DNA from: CAYRMV01 sp964425255
Lineage (GTDB): Bacteria > Bacteroidota > Bacteroidia > Flavobacteriales_D > Crocinitomicaceae
Assembly: GCA_964425255.1 (NCBI GenBank)
Contig: CAYRMV010000122.1
Location: 1 to 9,617, forward strand
Reading direction: 5' to 3'
Length of the DNA: 9,617 nucleotides
This document shows, piece after piece, positions 1-7,109 of this stretch. Made by a program: the position numbers and the translations under genes. The notes beneath the pieces are model-generated. The model made no database searches, was not told the origin of the DNA, and saw only the letters and a program-made list of their open reading frames with translations. Within the stretch, counting starts at the first letter, position 1. Each line of letters begins with the position of its first letter.

Positions 1-379
1 CTCGATTGGAAAAAGCATGATGTGTACCACCGGCAATATTGAGTCCAATTCCTTTTGATTCAGCAGCCCATTCAGCCAACATGCGCGTTCCTTCCATAAT
101 CATTTGTTCCCTTTTGATTAATTGAAGGTTGTGCGGGAAACCCGAAATTCGCTGTTCCCGAGGAGATAATTCTAAATTCAACAATCGATCTAAGTAATTT
201 AAGCTATGCACCTGATTAACAAATCTTAAATCAATTTCTTTCGGAGAAACTATATTAGATTCATCGATTAAACCTTCGTACATCAATTGACGAAACAAAA
301 GGTCGTATTTTTCCATCGGAAAGCGATGGTTTTCGGGAAGAGGTTGAACGTAAATTGGATCAAATGCGATTTTCAACAT
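1..379 (-). CDS. Histone deacetylase superfamily protein, N-terminal part (runs off window)
   Basis: The first 126 codons are present, starting at the ATG at 379-377; the gene continues past the left edge. The translation begins MLKIAFDPIY and has HRFPMEKY at residues 12-19 and VHSLNYLD at 57-64. GGTHHAF lies at 117-123, where H120 and H121 correspond to the paired active-site histidines of the zinc-dependent HDAC/AcuC/acetylpolyamine amidohydrolase fold. Known for the family: hydrolysis of acetyl groups from lysine or polyamine amides, using a Zn ion held by Asp/His residues that would lie further on and are not visible here. The actual substrate cannot be told. The start lies 14 bases after the stop of the upstream aminotransferase gene, so the two are probably co-transcribed. 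No Shine-Dalgarno sequence is visible, as is common in Bacteroidota. Family assignment is firm; the substrate is unknown. Confidence 0.9.
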   Translation of the reverse strand, partial: MLKIAFDPIYVQPLPENHRFPMEKYDLLFRQLMYEGLIDESNIVSPKEIDLRFVNQVHSLNYLDRLLNLELSPREQRISGFPHNLQLIKREQMIMEGTRMLAEWAAESKGIGLNIAGGTHHAFSNR

Positions 380-393
380 ACATCAACAACAAG

Positions 394-1263
394 CTAAATT
401 GCGTCTTTGTTTTCTAATTCATTTTCCCAATAATCATTCAAATAAGATTGAATTTTACGTGCAATAACATTAAAATAGCGTTTCGTTCGATAACCTCCAA
501 CCCACGTGATTCCACGAATGGCATTGGTTAAAAAAATTTCATCTGCTGCAAGTAAGTTTTGAGGTAGAATGGAACATTCGTAGACTTTGATTCCATTTTT
601 CAACGCTAAGTTAATTACTTGCATGCGCATGGTTCCCGCTAGGCAACCTTCATCCAAACCAGGTGTATATAAAACACCATTGCTTACAACAAACAAATTG
701 GAGTTTGAACTTTCCAAGATCCCTCCTTTTTCATTGCTTATCAGCATATCGTCCAAATTTCGCTCTTTGGCTTCGATAGCAGACATGATGTAAAGCAAAC
801 CATTTTTGGTTTTGTAATTGGAAAGAAAATTCTTTTGTTTTTTCATTCCCATGTAAATATCTACTTCCAAACCTTTGGAATTCAACTCAAAGAAATTAGC
901 ATCATACGGTTGAACTTCGATGAAATAGGAAACTTCATTTGTTTCAGGAAAATAAGTCCCACCAATAGCACGATCAATAGATACACGACATTTTCCTCCC
1001 TCTTTTATGTCAGATCGAAGAACCAATTCTTGGATTTTTTCTTCAAAGAAAGAAGCCGAATAAAACGAAGGAAAGCGCATTTTTAATGCTTTCGCTCCTT
1101 CCATTAAGCGATTAAAGTGATTGGTCACATTGATGGGTTTTCCATTCATGATTCGTATTGTTTCAAACAATCCGTCGCCATACAGATATGACCTATTTCC
1201 AGCTGCAATTGAAGCGCCATTATTGGGAACTATTTCACCATTTGAGTTTACGTACAAAGCCAT
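394..1263 (-). CDS. Class IV PLP-dependent aminotransferase / aminodeoxychorismate lyase-like enzyme
   Basis: A 289-residue protein of the fold-type IV PLP family (branched-chain aminotransferase, D-amino-acid aminotransferase and PabC lyase). The N-terminal YGDGLFETIR (about 28-37) is typical of this family. The likely Schiff-base lysine is K151 in NYKTKNG. E184 in ILESSNSNLF is the conserved glutamate that contacts the pyridine nitrogen, and the GCLAGTMR stretch near 206-213 matches the phosphate-binding turn. LADEIFLTNAIRG near 240 is a usual C-terminal signature. These motifs do not decide between a transaminase and 4-amino-4-deoxychorismate lyase (folate pathway). The YGDGLFET segment leans slightly to the PabC/DAAT side, but that is inference. 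A TTG three codons upstream (1272) would extend the frame, but the ATG at 1263-1261 gives the natural MALYVN start, and it sits one base after the rhomboid stop (TAA-A-ATG). That junction suggests coupled translation. Confidence 0.88.
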   Translation of the reverse strand: MALYVNSNGEIVPNNGASIAAGNRSYLYGDGLFETIRIMNGKPINVTNHFNRLMEGAKALKMRFPSFYSASFFEEKIQELVLRSDIKEGGKCRVSIDRAIGGTYFPETNEVSYFIEVQPYDANFFELNSKGLEVDIYMGMKKQKNFLSNYKTKNGLLYIMSAIEAKERNLDDMLISNEKGGILESSNSNLFVVSNGVLYTPGLDEGCLAGTMRMQVINLALKNGIKVYECSILPQNLLAADEIFLTNAIRGITWVGGYRTKRYFNVIARKIQSYLNDYWENELENKDAI

Positions 1264-1264
1264 T

Positions 1265-1879
1265 TTAACCAAAAATCAATTGAATAAATTCTCTTCCTTT
1301 GTCAATATTAACAAATAAAATGTAAACTATCCCAAACAATGCACCACCAATGTGTGCATCATGAGCGATATTTGTTTTTCCAGACCGCATTGCAATGTAT
1401 TCCAAAACCAAAAGTAATGGTCCAAAAATATAGGCTGGCATAGTAGGAATAAAAATAAAACCCATTTGCATTTCTGGAACCCATAAAATGGTAGCAAAAA
1501 TAATGGATGAAACCGCTCCAGAAGCACCTAAAGAAAAATACAAGTCATTGTTATGATGCTTGTAAAAAGGCCAAAGTGTTGAGGCAAATCCACCGATAAA
1601 ATAGATGATCAAAAAATGTAAATATCCTTGAAATCCGTAGGTAAAAACCAGAATTTCTTCCAACAATGATCCAAACATATAAAAACTGAACATATTGAAA
1701 AACAAATGCCCATAATCCGCATGAATAAACATGTGCTGAATAATTCGAAGATGTTGTTTGTGGTTTTTTACCCAATAAGGCGAATAAGACCAATCATGTT
1801 GAAAATTGCGATCCTGAAATCCTTTGAGGGAAATCAAAACCGTTACCAGAATAATAATTAAAGTAAGTGAAATCGTCAT
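1265..1879 (-). CDS. Rhomboid-family intramembrane serine protease
   Basis: A 204-residue, six-helix membrane protein. Hydrophobic segments fall near 3-19, 57-77, 84-101, 114-133, 148-165 and 174-192, matching the compact bacterial rhomboid core. The catalytic dyad is visible: S120 in the GASG motif at the start of helix 4, and H176 in HDAHIGG at the start of helix 6. The helix-2 HxxxN motif is H58-L-F-F-N62, and GxxxG-like packing (GGALFG) follows the catalytic histidine. Known for the family: cleavage of transmembrane helices within the bilayer, releasing membrane proteins. The substrate in this organism cannot be predicted. The start is ATG at 1879-1877, about 70 bases from the divergent L,D-transpeptidase start. 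It is the first gene of a probable operon with the aminotransferase and deacetylase genes; no functional link among the three is evident. Confidence 0.93.
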   Translation of the reverse strand: MTISLTLIIILVTVLISLKGFQDRNFQHDWSYSPYWVKNHKQHLRIIQHMFIHADYGHLFFNMFSFYMFGSLLEEILVFTYGFQGYLHFLIIYFIGGFASTLWPFYKHHNNDLYFSLGASGAVSSIIFATILWVPEMQMGFIFIPTMPAYIFGPLLLVLEYIAMRSGKTNIAHDAHIGGALFGIVYILFVNIDKGREFIQLIFG

Positions 1880-1946
1880 TTTGTTTTGAAAACGAGTTAA
1901 TTATTCTTTGAAAGAAGTTATTTTTACGTCAAATTTAACCAAATTC

Positions 1947-3548
1947 ATGTCTATGAAACCATTTTGGTATCATTTCTTCCTCATTTTTATTGTAATTGCT
2001 TGTCAAACGGAGACTTCCCAAAAAAAGACATCCATTTTACAACTCAACATCCAAGCCAATGAAAAAATTACCCGTTTGTTTGACGAACAAACAACATTGG
2101 ATTCGATTGGAATATCTCCCCAAATTCAAGAATCACTCTATCAACTATACAAACAAAATAATTTCGACTTATTCTGGAATTCGGATTCGACCCGACATTC
2201 CCTTTGTGATTCCGTAATTCATTTGACTCAAAATTCTTTTAAAATTGGCATTCCTCCTACTCGCTATGCTTCTTTCAAATGGAAGAAACATCCAATATTA
2301 GACGATATCCTGACAACCCTTTTTGTTTCATCTATTCAAGCCGATTTACAGCATGGAATCCTCGACTCGACCAAACAATGGAACGATTTTCGTTTGGTTT
2401 CAAATTCCCAATTTTTAGCTGTCAACCAAAAATTAAAAAAAGATTCCCAAATTGAATTGTATTGTTTAGCTATTTCTCCCGCTGACAGCAATTATCGTTT
2501 TTTACTCAATGGACTGCGTAATTTTATTCAGAACAATGAAATGGATAAAAAATCAACCGAAGTAATAGCAGAAAAAAAAGGAAAAACAAACGATTCCATT
2601 GTTTCAAATGAATTGAAATCAGCTTCAAAGGCACTAACTGAAAGAAATTTTGAAAATGACTCGACATCCGTAATTTCAATACGGAAAGCAGTCAAAGAGT
2701 TCCAAAAACAAAATCAGCTCACGCAAGACGGAAAAGTGGGAACTGCAACTGCCTATTTTCTTTCTGAAACAAATCAACAAAAAGCAGAAAGAACATGTGT
2801 TTCATTGGAAAAATGGCGCTCGTGGAAAGCATATCCGAAAACGGGTGTTTGGGTCAATCTTCCTGATTTTTCGTTGAAATTCTTTTATGATGACACCTTA
2901 CGTTCATCACATCGTATTGTGATTGGCAAGCCAGAACATGAAACACCAGAGTTATGTTCGTCCATTCGAAAACTGATTTTATATCCTTATTGGGGAATTC
3001 CACATTCGATCGCTGTAAAAGAAGTTTTACCGGCGGTGAAAGCAAATCCTAACTATTTGGTTAAAAATAAAATTCGTGTTTTCAGAAAGGAAACAGAAAT
3101 GGATCCAAACACGATTGATTGGTCGAAATACTCAGAAAAGAACTTCCCTTTTCGTTTACGACAGGATCCTGGGTCACACAATTCACTGGGAATAATCAAA
3201 TTTGAATTTTCGAATTCTTACAGCGTTTATGTGCATGATACTCCGAGTAAATCTTTGTTTAACCAAGCTACAAGAGCTTTTTCCCATGGCTGTGTTCGTT
3301 GTGAAAAACCAATCGAATTGGCAAAAGAAGTCTTGTTAATGGATCGAAATGATTTGTTACCCGATTCATTAGACAGTTTAATTCCTCGAAAAGAACAAGT
3401 TCATATTTCACTTAAAAAACGAATACCAATTTGTTTAAATTACGTAACCGTAACAGCTGATTCTGATGGGAAATTGTATTTTCATTGGGATGTTTATCGC
3501 AGAGATGAGCCGTATTTGATAACTTTCAGACAAAACTATCGTTCATAA
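1947..3548 (+). CDS. L,D-transpeptidase of YcbB/LdtD type, predicted lipoprotein
   Basis: From the ATG at 1947 the protein has 533 residues; the second ATG at 1953 is equally possible. A TTG-initiated extension to 1908 is unlikely, because it would push the signal peptide inward. The N-terminus MSMKPFW, a hydrophobic stretch and VIAC with C19 form a lipoprotein signal. Residues about 45-150 resemble the helical scaffold domain of YcbB-type enzymes. A Lys/Asn/Ser-rich linker (about 192-242) follows, then a peptidoglycan-binding domain (VKEFQKQNQLTQDGKVGTAT, about 249-268) and the YkuD catalytic domain (about 299-465). Key residues are H430 in HDTP and the catalytic C449 in SHGCVR. Known for the family: formation of 3-3 cross-links in peptidoglycan, or attachment of proteins to it, using meso-DAP stem peptides in the periplasm. 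The gene is divergent from the rhomboid gene, and its 3' end overlaps the convergent VOC gene by 13 bases. A weak -7-like TATTTTTA lies at 1919-1926. Confidence 0.93.
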   Translation: MSMKPFWYHFFLIFIVIACQTETSQKKTSILQLNIQANEKITRLFDEQTTLDSIGISPQIQESLYQLYKQNNFDLFWNSDSTRHSLCDSVIHLTQNSFKIGIPPTRYASFKWKKHPILDDILTTLFVSSIQADLQHGILDSTKQWNDFRLVSNSQFLAVNQKLKKDSQIELYCLAISPADSNYRFLLNGLRNFIQNNEMDKKSTEVIAEKKGKTNDSIVSNELKSASKALTERNFENDSTSVISIRKAVKEFQKQNQLTQDGKVGTATAYFLSETNQQKAERTCVSLEKWRSWKAYPKTGVWVNLPDFSLKFFYDDTLRSSHRIVIGKPEHETPELCSSIRKLILYPYWGIPHSIAVKEVLPAVKANPNYLVKNKIRVFRKETEMDPNTIDWSKYSEKNFPFRLRQDPGSHNSLGIIKFEFSNSYSVYVHDTPSKSLFNQATRAFSHGCVRCEKPIELAKEVLLMDRNDLLPDSLDSLIPRKEQVHISLKKRIPICLNYVTVTADSDGKLYFHWDVYRRDEPYLITFRQNYRS

Positions 3549-3925
3549 AACTCGATTGGCAAATGATCCGGATCTTCGACGAAAAAAAAGCGTTTGTTGG
3601 TCCATTCATCTATTCGAATTGGCTCTGTTTTGATCTTTTTGTCCAGAAAATAAGCATGTGTTTCATCGATATTATCCACTTCAAAAGCAATGTGTCTTAA
3701 ACCACATGCTTCAGGCTTGGATAATCTTTTAGGAGCAGATGGAAAAGTAAACAGTTCAATCGTATACTTTCCATGAAGGCTTAAATCAATTTTAACAGAT
3801 TGTTTTTCGGGGCGATACACTTCTTTATCAATCTGAAAGCCTAAAATTTCGGTGTAAAAATATTTCGCTGCTTCTAAATTAGAAGTTATTAAAGCTATAT
3901 GATGAATTTGATTGATTTTGATCAC
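3536..3925 (-). CDS. VOC family (glyoxalase-fold) protein, YaeR-like
   Basis: From the GTG at 3925-3923 the protein has 129 residues, the usual length for the small YaeR/SMU1112c-type VOC proteins, and it begins MIKINQIHHIAL. A TTG at 3973 would add 16 residues (LYFRCTHCQ...) with no family counterpart, so GTG is preferred. Two beta-alpha-beta-beta-beta units are visible: HHIALI...FYTEILGF...YTIELF, then GLRHIAFEVDNID...FFVEDPDHLPIEFYER. Candidate metal ligands are a histidine in HHIAL (residues 8-9), the E of YTIELF, the H of GLRHIAF and the E of LPIEFYE, which is the glyoxalase I arrangement. PKRLSKPEACGLRH is characteristic of the YaeR-like branch. The reaction is unproven for this branch; lactoylglutathione lyase activity should not be assumed. 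The gene converges on the transpeptidase gene and is divergent from the SRP RNA gene. Confidence 0.9.
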   Translation of the reverse strand: MIKINQIHHIALITSNLEAAKYFYTEILGFQIDKEVYRPEKQSVKIDLSLHGKYTIELFTFPSAPKRLSKPEACGLRHIAFEVDNIDETHAYFLDKKIKTEPIRIDEWTNKRFFFVEDPDHLPIEFYER

Positions 3926-4028
3926 AAATAAGAGACGATTGATTTGACAATGCGTGCAACGAAAATACAACAAAAGGAAAAAACTACAGAAATTCGAAAA
4001 ATATTCATCCTTAATTCAAAAAACTTAC

Positions 4029-4036
4029 TACTTTTG
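4029..4036 (+). promoter_or_regulatory. Bacteroidota -7 promoter box of the SRP RNA gene
   Basis: TACTTTTG is a full match to the Bacteroidota -7 consensus TAnnTTTG. It ends five bases before the G-run at 4041 where the folded SRP RNA begins, which is the right distance for transcription to start at that G. No clear TTG was found at the -33 position (around 4005-4012 reads TCATCCTT), so recognition may rest mainly on the -7 box. Consensus is established knowledge; the start site is inferred from the spacing. Confidence 0.8.
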
Positions 4037-4040
4037 CAGC

Positions 4041-4137
4041 GGGGTAAGTCTTGTACGACCAGCTCCTTCTGAATCCTCCAGGACGGGAACGTAGCAAAGG
4101 TATGAAGTTGAGCGGTGCGATGCAAGTAGCTTGCCCC
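4041..4137 (+). ncRNA. ffs: Signal recognition particle RNA, small bacterial type (4.5S RNA)
   Basis: About 97 nucleotides that fold as a bacterial small SRP RNA. The ends pair over eight positions: GGGGTAAG (4041-4048) with CTTGCCCC (4130-4137), including one G-U. Inside, GCTC (4062-4065) pairs with GAGC (4110-4113), CTTC (4066-4069) with GAAG (4104-4107), and CCT (4075-4077) with AGG (4098-4100). The apical part has CCAGGAC, a GGAA tetraloop at 4086-4089 closed by G4085-C4090, and GTAGCA. This is the conserved Ffh-binding symmetric loop (CAGG...AGCA) of helix 8. The 3' side, GGTGCGATGCAAGTAGC, resembles the E. coli 4.5S segment GTGCCGGGATGTAGC. Known role: with Ffh, it targets ribosomes making membrane and secreted proteins to FtsY. 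No protein-coding gene fits this stretch. The gene lies between the 5' end of the VOC gene and the 3' end of the kinase gene. Confidence 0.95.
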
Positions 4138-4144
4138 TCTTTTT
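4130..4144 (+). terminator. 3' end and T-run of the SRP RNA gene
   Basis: The 3' strand of the SRP RNA terminal helix (CTTGCCCC) is followed at once by TCTTTTT (4138-4144). A GC-rich helix plus a T-run would work as an intrinsic terminator. A smaller alternative hairpin, GCAAG-TAG-CTTGC (4122-4134), could also serve. RNA end trimming is not visible from sequence. Confidence 0.6.
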
Positions 4145-4158
4145 ATGCCTTAACTTTT

Positions 4159-7050
4159 CTACTTAGGTAAGGTGAAAATAAACGTGGTACCTTTACCTAT
4201 TTTTGATTGAACAGAAATCTTACCTCCATGATTTTCAATAATTTTCTTACACAAAGCCAATCCAATTCCGGTTCCTGAGTATTCATCACGGTGGTGTAAA
4301 CGTTGAAAAAGAATAAAAATCTTATCGAAAAATTGTTCCTCAATTCCAATTCCATTATCCGAAAAATAAATCGTGTATTCACTGGAATTTTCTTCTACCC
4401 TAATGTGAATTTGTGGTTTCCGATCGGGAGAACAATATTTCAGAGAGTTGTGAATTAAATTCGTAAACACCTGTGATATTGCCATTTTTCCGGCGTAAAC
4501 TGTCGGCATCGAATCAATAATGATATCAGGTTGAGTTTCCGTAATCAACTTTTTGTTGTTACGTTTAGCTTCATCAATCGATTCAAGCAATGAAAACGAT
4601 TCAAAAACCATGTTTTTTCTACCAACACGCGAGTATTCCAACAAATCGAGAATCAAATTGCGCATTCGATTTGCCCCATCTACCGCAAAATGAATGTATT
4701 GTTGCCCTTTTTCATCTAATAATGGTTCGTATTTCTTTTTAATTTGGGTTAAAAAACTAGTTACCATACGAAGAGGTTCTTGTAAATCATGCGAAACAAT
4801 GTATGCAAATTGCTCTAATTCTGAATTAGATAGGGCTAAATCTTCTACTTTCTGCTGAATTTCTTTATTGAGATGTAGGAGCTCTTGTTCACTCTGTTTC
4901 AGTGTGGTGATATCTTGAATACTTCCTAGCATCCTCACTTTTTCACCAGATGAATTAAAGATCAAAGCACCTCGATCCAAAACAAATCGATACGTACCCG
5001 ATTGATCTAAAAATCGGTATTCAGCAGTCCATAATTTGTCCCCTTTTTCGATGAATTGTAAAAAATCTGCTAACACTTTATCTCTTTCATCTGGATGAAT
5101 CAAATTGGACCACCAAGAAAGCGAAGTACGTGACTCGTCATATCCAAAGCAAGAAAATAAATTGCAACTCCACATCAATTCAGAAGATTCAATATCCATT
5201 TCCCAAATGACATCATTGGTTGCTTTTGAAAGAATTTCATAACGTTCATTACTGAGGTGTAAGCGTTGTTGATTCAAGCGTGTATGAACCAAACGTTGAA
5301 TTAACTCTGCTATTTTTTCAATCGAAAACTTCTCCGTTTCATTCGGAAGATCAGCTTGTTTTTTGTAAACTGTAAAAGTGGCAATTACTTCTTGATTTTC
5401 ATTTACTATTGGAAAAGACCAACACGAATGAACTCCTTCATTGATTGCAACATCCAAGTAATCTTTCCAGTTTTTACTTGTTCGAATTTCAGGAGTAAAA
5501 ACAGATTGATTCAAAAAGGCTGCTGCCCCGCAAGTTCCAATATTTTCACCAATCAAAACGTGATTAATTGATTGATTGAATGTTTCCGAAAAATGTGGCG
5601 CAATCCAATGGTATAAATGATTATTTCGAACTTGATTGATTGCACAAAAAGCTTTGGTTTCCAACTCCTTAAATCGAATCAATACTTCAGATAAAAGTTT
5701 TTCAATTGAAATAGTTGTATCCGCATTCAACTCCCAAGCAAATCGCTCTAATTCATTCATTTGATGAATTCGTTTTTGAATCGTTATATCTCTAAAATAA
5801 ATTGATAAACCATCTTCAAAAGGATAGACGTGATTTTCAAACCAAGAGTTCAATCCCTCGTTGAAATTCTCAAATGATACTGATTTTTTGTTTTTTACAG
5901 CGTATACAAACTGGTAAAACAATTCTGTTTCTTTTACATTCGGAAAAACATCCCAAAAACTTTGATCAATAATGTCTTCTCTATTTACGCCAGTTAATCT
6001 TTCAGCTGCTTTATTCCAGTAAGTTACATTCCAGTTTTGTGACATCGTAATAAATCCATCTGTTACACTTGAAAGAACATCCGACATCATTTCGCTGGTT
6101 TTTTTTGCTTTTTGTTGTGCTAGTTTTTGCTCATTGATATTGATAACGAATGCAATGAAAGAATAAATTCCTTCAGAAGAAATCAATTGTAGATCGACTT
6201 CAGCTATGTATGAATTGGAATCTGAGCGAAGAACAAGAGTCTCAAACTTGATCGTTTTTTGTTTGTAAGTTAATAAAGGTTGGACCAATTGAGAAAAGTT
6301 ATCTTGATCAAAATCTTGCCATAAATCTAAAATGGACAAATCAAGCAATTCTGTTCGTTCAAAACCTGTATTATTGGTTGCTCCTTGATTGGCAAAAGAT
6401 ATTTTTAAATCATGCGTATCAAAGACATAAATCTCATTCAAACTACGTTCTAAGATGGATAAAATCCGTTTATTTTCAGATCGATACTTTACAATTTCCG
6501 TAGCATCACCCGATACAACATAAATCAATTCATCATCCGGATAGTAAGCCGCAGTAAATAAATTGTAAACCAACGAACCGTCTTTTCTTTTCGATCGATT
6601 AAATTGATTTTTAATTACTTTACCACCTAATAATGCTTCATATACTTGATCTGCTTCCTCGTAATGAATTTCGAATAAATAATCCTTGTAGTTTGTTCCA
6701 ATTAATTCATTTTCTGTATATCCCCAAACTTCAAAACAAGCTGGACTTACAGAAGTAAATACTCCATTTCGATCCAAAGTAAAAATAACCTCCGGCGATT
6801 GATTTAATATTTTCTGAATGTATCTTTGTTTTTCTTGGATTTGATTGAAATCATCTTCTTTTTTCTTTTCATAGCGACGAATGAAAATAAAGAGTATTAT
6901 TCCTGTCACAAAAACATATGCTAGGCCTTTCCCTGTTTGATAAATTGAAAAATGAGAATGTGAAGTATCTGACAAGTAGTCACTCAGAACAATCCATAGA
7001 AATCCTGCTAGAATATAAGCGAGAGAAATACGGAGTGACATTTTTTTCAT
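4159..7050 (-). CDS. Membrane-anchored PAS/PAS/PAS/GAF/PAS sensor histidine kinase
   Basis: A 963-residue kinase starting at ATG 7050-7048; M4 is a possible alternative. Two membrane helices (about 5-23 and 41-57) are separated by only about 17 residues, so there is no real periplasmic sensor and input is probably cytoplasmic or from the membrane. Then come PAS modules at about 78-187, 193-306 and 318-424, a GAF domain at about 440-588 (GTCGAAA near 505-511), another PAS with PAC-like end at about 601-718 (SIQDITTLKQSEQ), and a short coiled coil (720-745). The HisKA segment carries H754 in IVSHDLQEPLR. The ATPase has N868 in NLIHNSLKY, DNGIG at 898-902, the F-box near 908-918 and GTGIGLAL at 926-933. 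All catalytic boxes are intact. There is no C-terminal receiver; the upstream gene supplies one on a separate protein. The gene is third in the signalling operon, 59 bases after the REC-HPt gene. Ligands are unknown. Confidence 0.94.
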   Translation of the reverse strand: MKKMSLRISLAYILAGFLWIVLSDYLSDTSHSHFSIYQTGKGLAYVFVTGIILFIFIRRYEKKKEDDFNQIQEKQRYIQKILNQSPEVIFTLDRNGVFTSVSPACFEVWGYTENELIGTNYKDYLFEIHYEEADQVYEALLGGKVIKNQFNRSKRKDGSLVYNLFTAAYYPDDELIYVVSGDATEIVKYRSENKRILSILERSLNEIYVFDTHDLKISFANQGATNNTGFERTELLDLSILDLWQDFDQDNFSQLVQPLLTYKQKTIKFETLVLRSDSNSYIAEVDLQLISSEGIYSFIAFVININEQKLAQQKAKKTSEMMSDVLSSVTDGFITMSQNWNVTYWNKAAERLTGVNREDIIDQSFWDVFPNVKETELFYQFVYAVKNKKSVSFENFNEGLNSWFENHVYPFEDGLSIYFRDITIQKRIHQMNELERFAWELNADTTISIEKLLSEVLIRFKELETKAFCAINQVRNNHLYHWIAPHFSETFNQSINHVLIGENIGTCGAAAFLNQSVFTPEIRTSKNWKDYLDVAINEGVHSCWSFPIVNENQEVIATFTVYKKQADLPNETEKFSIEKIAELIQRLVHTRLNQQRLHLSNERYEILSKATNDVIWEMDIESSELMWSCNLFSCFGYDESRTSLSWWSNLIHPDERDKVLADFLQFIEKGDKLWTAEYRFLDQSGTYRFVLDRGALIFNSSGEKVRMLGSIQDITTLKQSEQELLHLNKEIQQKVEDLALSNSELEQFAYIVSHDLQEPLRMVTSFLTQIKKKYEPLLDEKGQQYIHFAVDGANRMRNLILDLLEYSRVGRKNMVFESFSLLESIDEAKRNNKKLITETQPDIIIDSMPTVYAGKMAISQVFTNLIHNSLKYCSPDRKPQIHIRVEENSSEYTIYFSDNGIGIEEQFFDKIFILFQRLHHRDEYSGTGIGLALCKKIIENHGGKISVQSKIGKGTTFIFTLPK

Positions 7051-7070
7051 TCAACTTGATTGATTCTACA

Positions 7071-7078
7071 TAAAGGTA
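7071..7078 (-). promoter_or_regulatory. Possible internal -7 box in front of the kinase gene
   Basis: Read on the minus strand, TACCTTTA differs from TAnnTTTG only at the last base and lies 20 bases before the kinase ATG. The same eight bases occur before the operon's first gene. No good TTG is seen at the -33 distance, so this is a weak candidate. It would give the kinase transcription independent of the two regulator genes. Confidence 0.25.
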
Positions 7079-7109
7079 TAAAGTTTTCTATATCTGATTA
7101 ATATTTTTT

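Noticed and set aside
835..1086. Plus-strand 83-codon open frame inside the aminotransferase gene
   Set aside because: Shadow frame opposite a clear enzyme gene; composition and sequence show no family features.
1264..1272. TTG start of the aminotransferase overlapping the rhomboid stop
   Set aside because: The ATG at 1263 starts exactly where family members begin, and TTG is a poorer initiator.
1908..1946. N-terminal extension of the transpeptidase from a TTG codon
   Set aside because: It would place 13 to 15 extra residues before a normal lipoprotein signal peptide; ATG at 1947 or 1953 is more natural.
3922..4125. 67-codon minus-strand open frame covering the SRP RNA stretch
   Set aside because: It is antisense to a well-folded 4.5S RNA and overlaps the VOC 5' end; its translation resembles no family.
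4122..4134. Small inverted repeat GCAAG-TAG-CTTGC as a protein-binding operator
   Set aside because: It is part of the 3' strand of the SRP RNA; the conserved RNA structure explains it.
5356..5571. Plus-strand 71-codon open frame opposite the kinase GAF domain
   Set aside because: Shadow of an intact, motif-bearing coding region.
5558..5580. Short TGAT/TTGA repeats resembling a tandem array
   Set aside because: Only a few copies, inside the kinase coding region and explained by Asn/Gln/Ile-rich codons of the GAF domain; no spacer pattern as in CRISPR.
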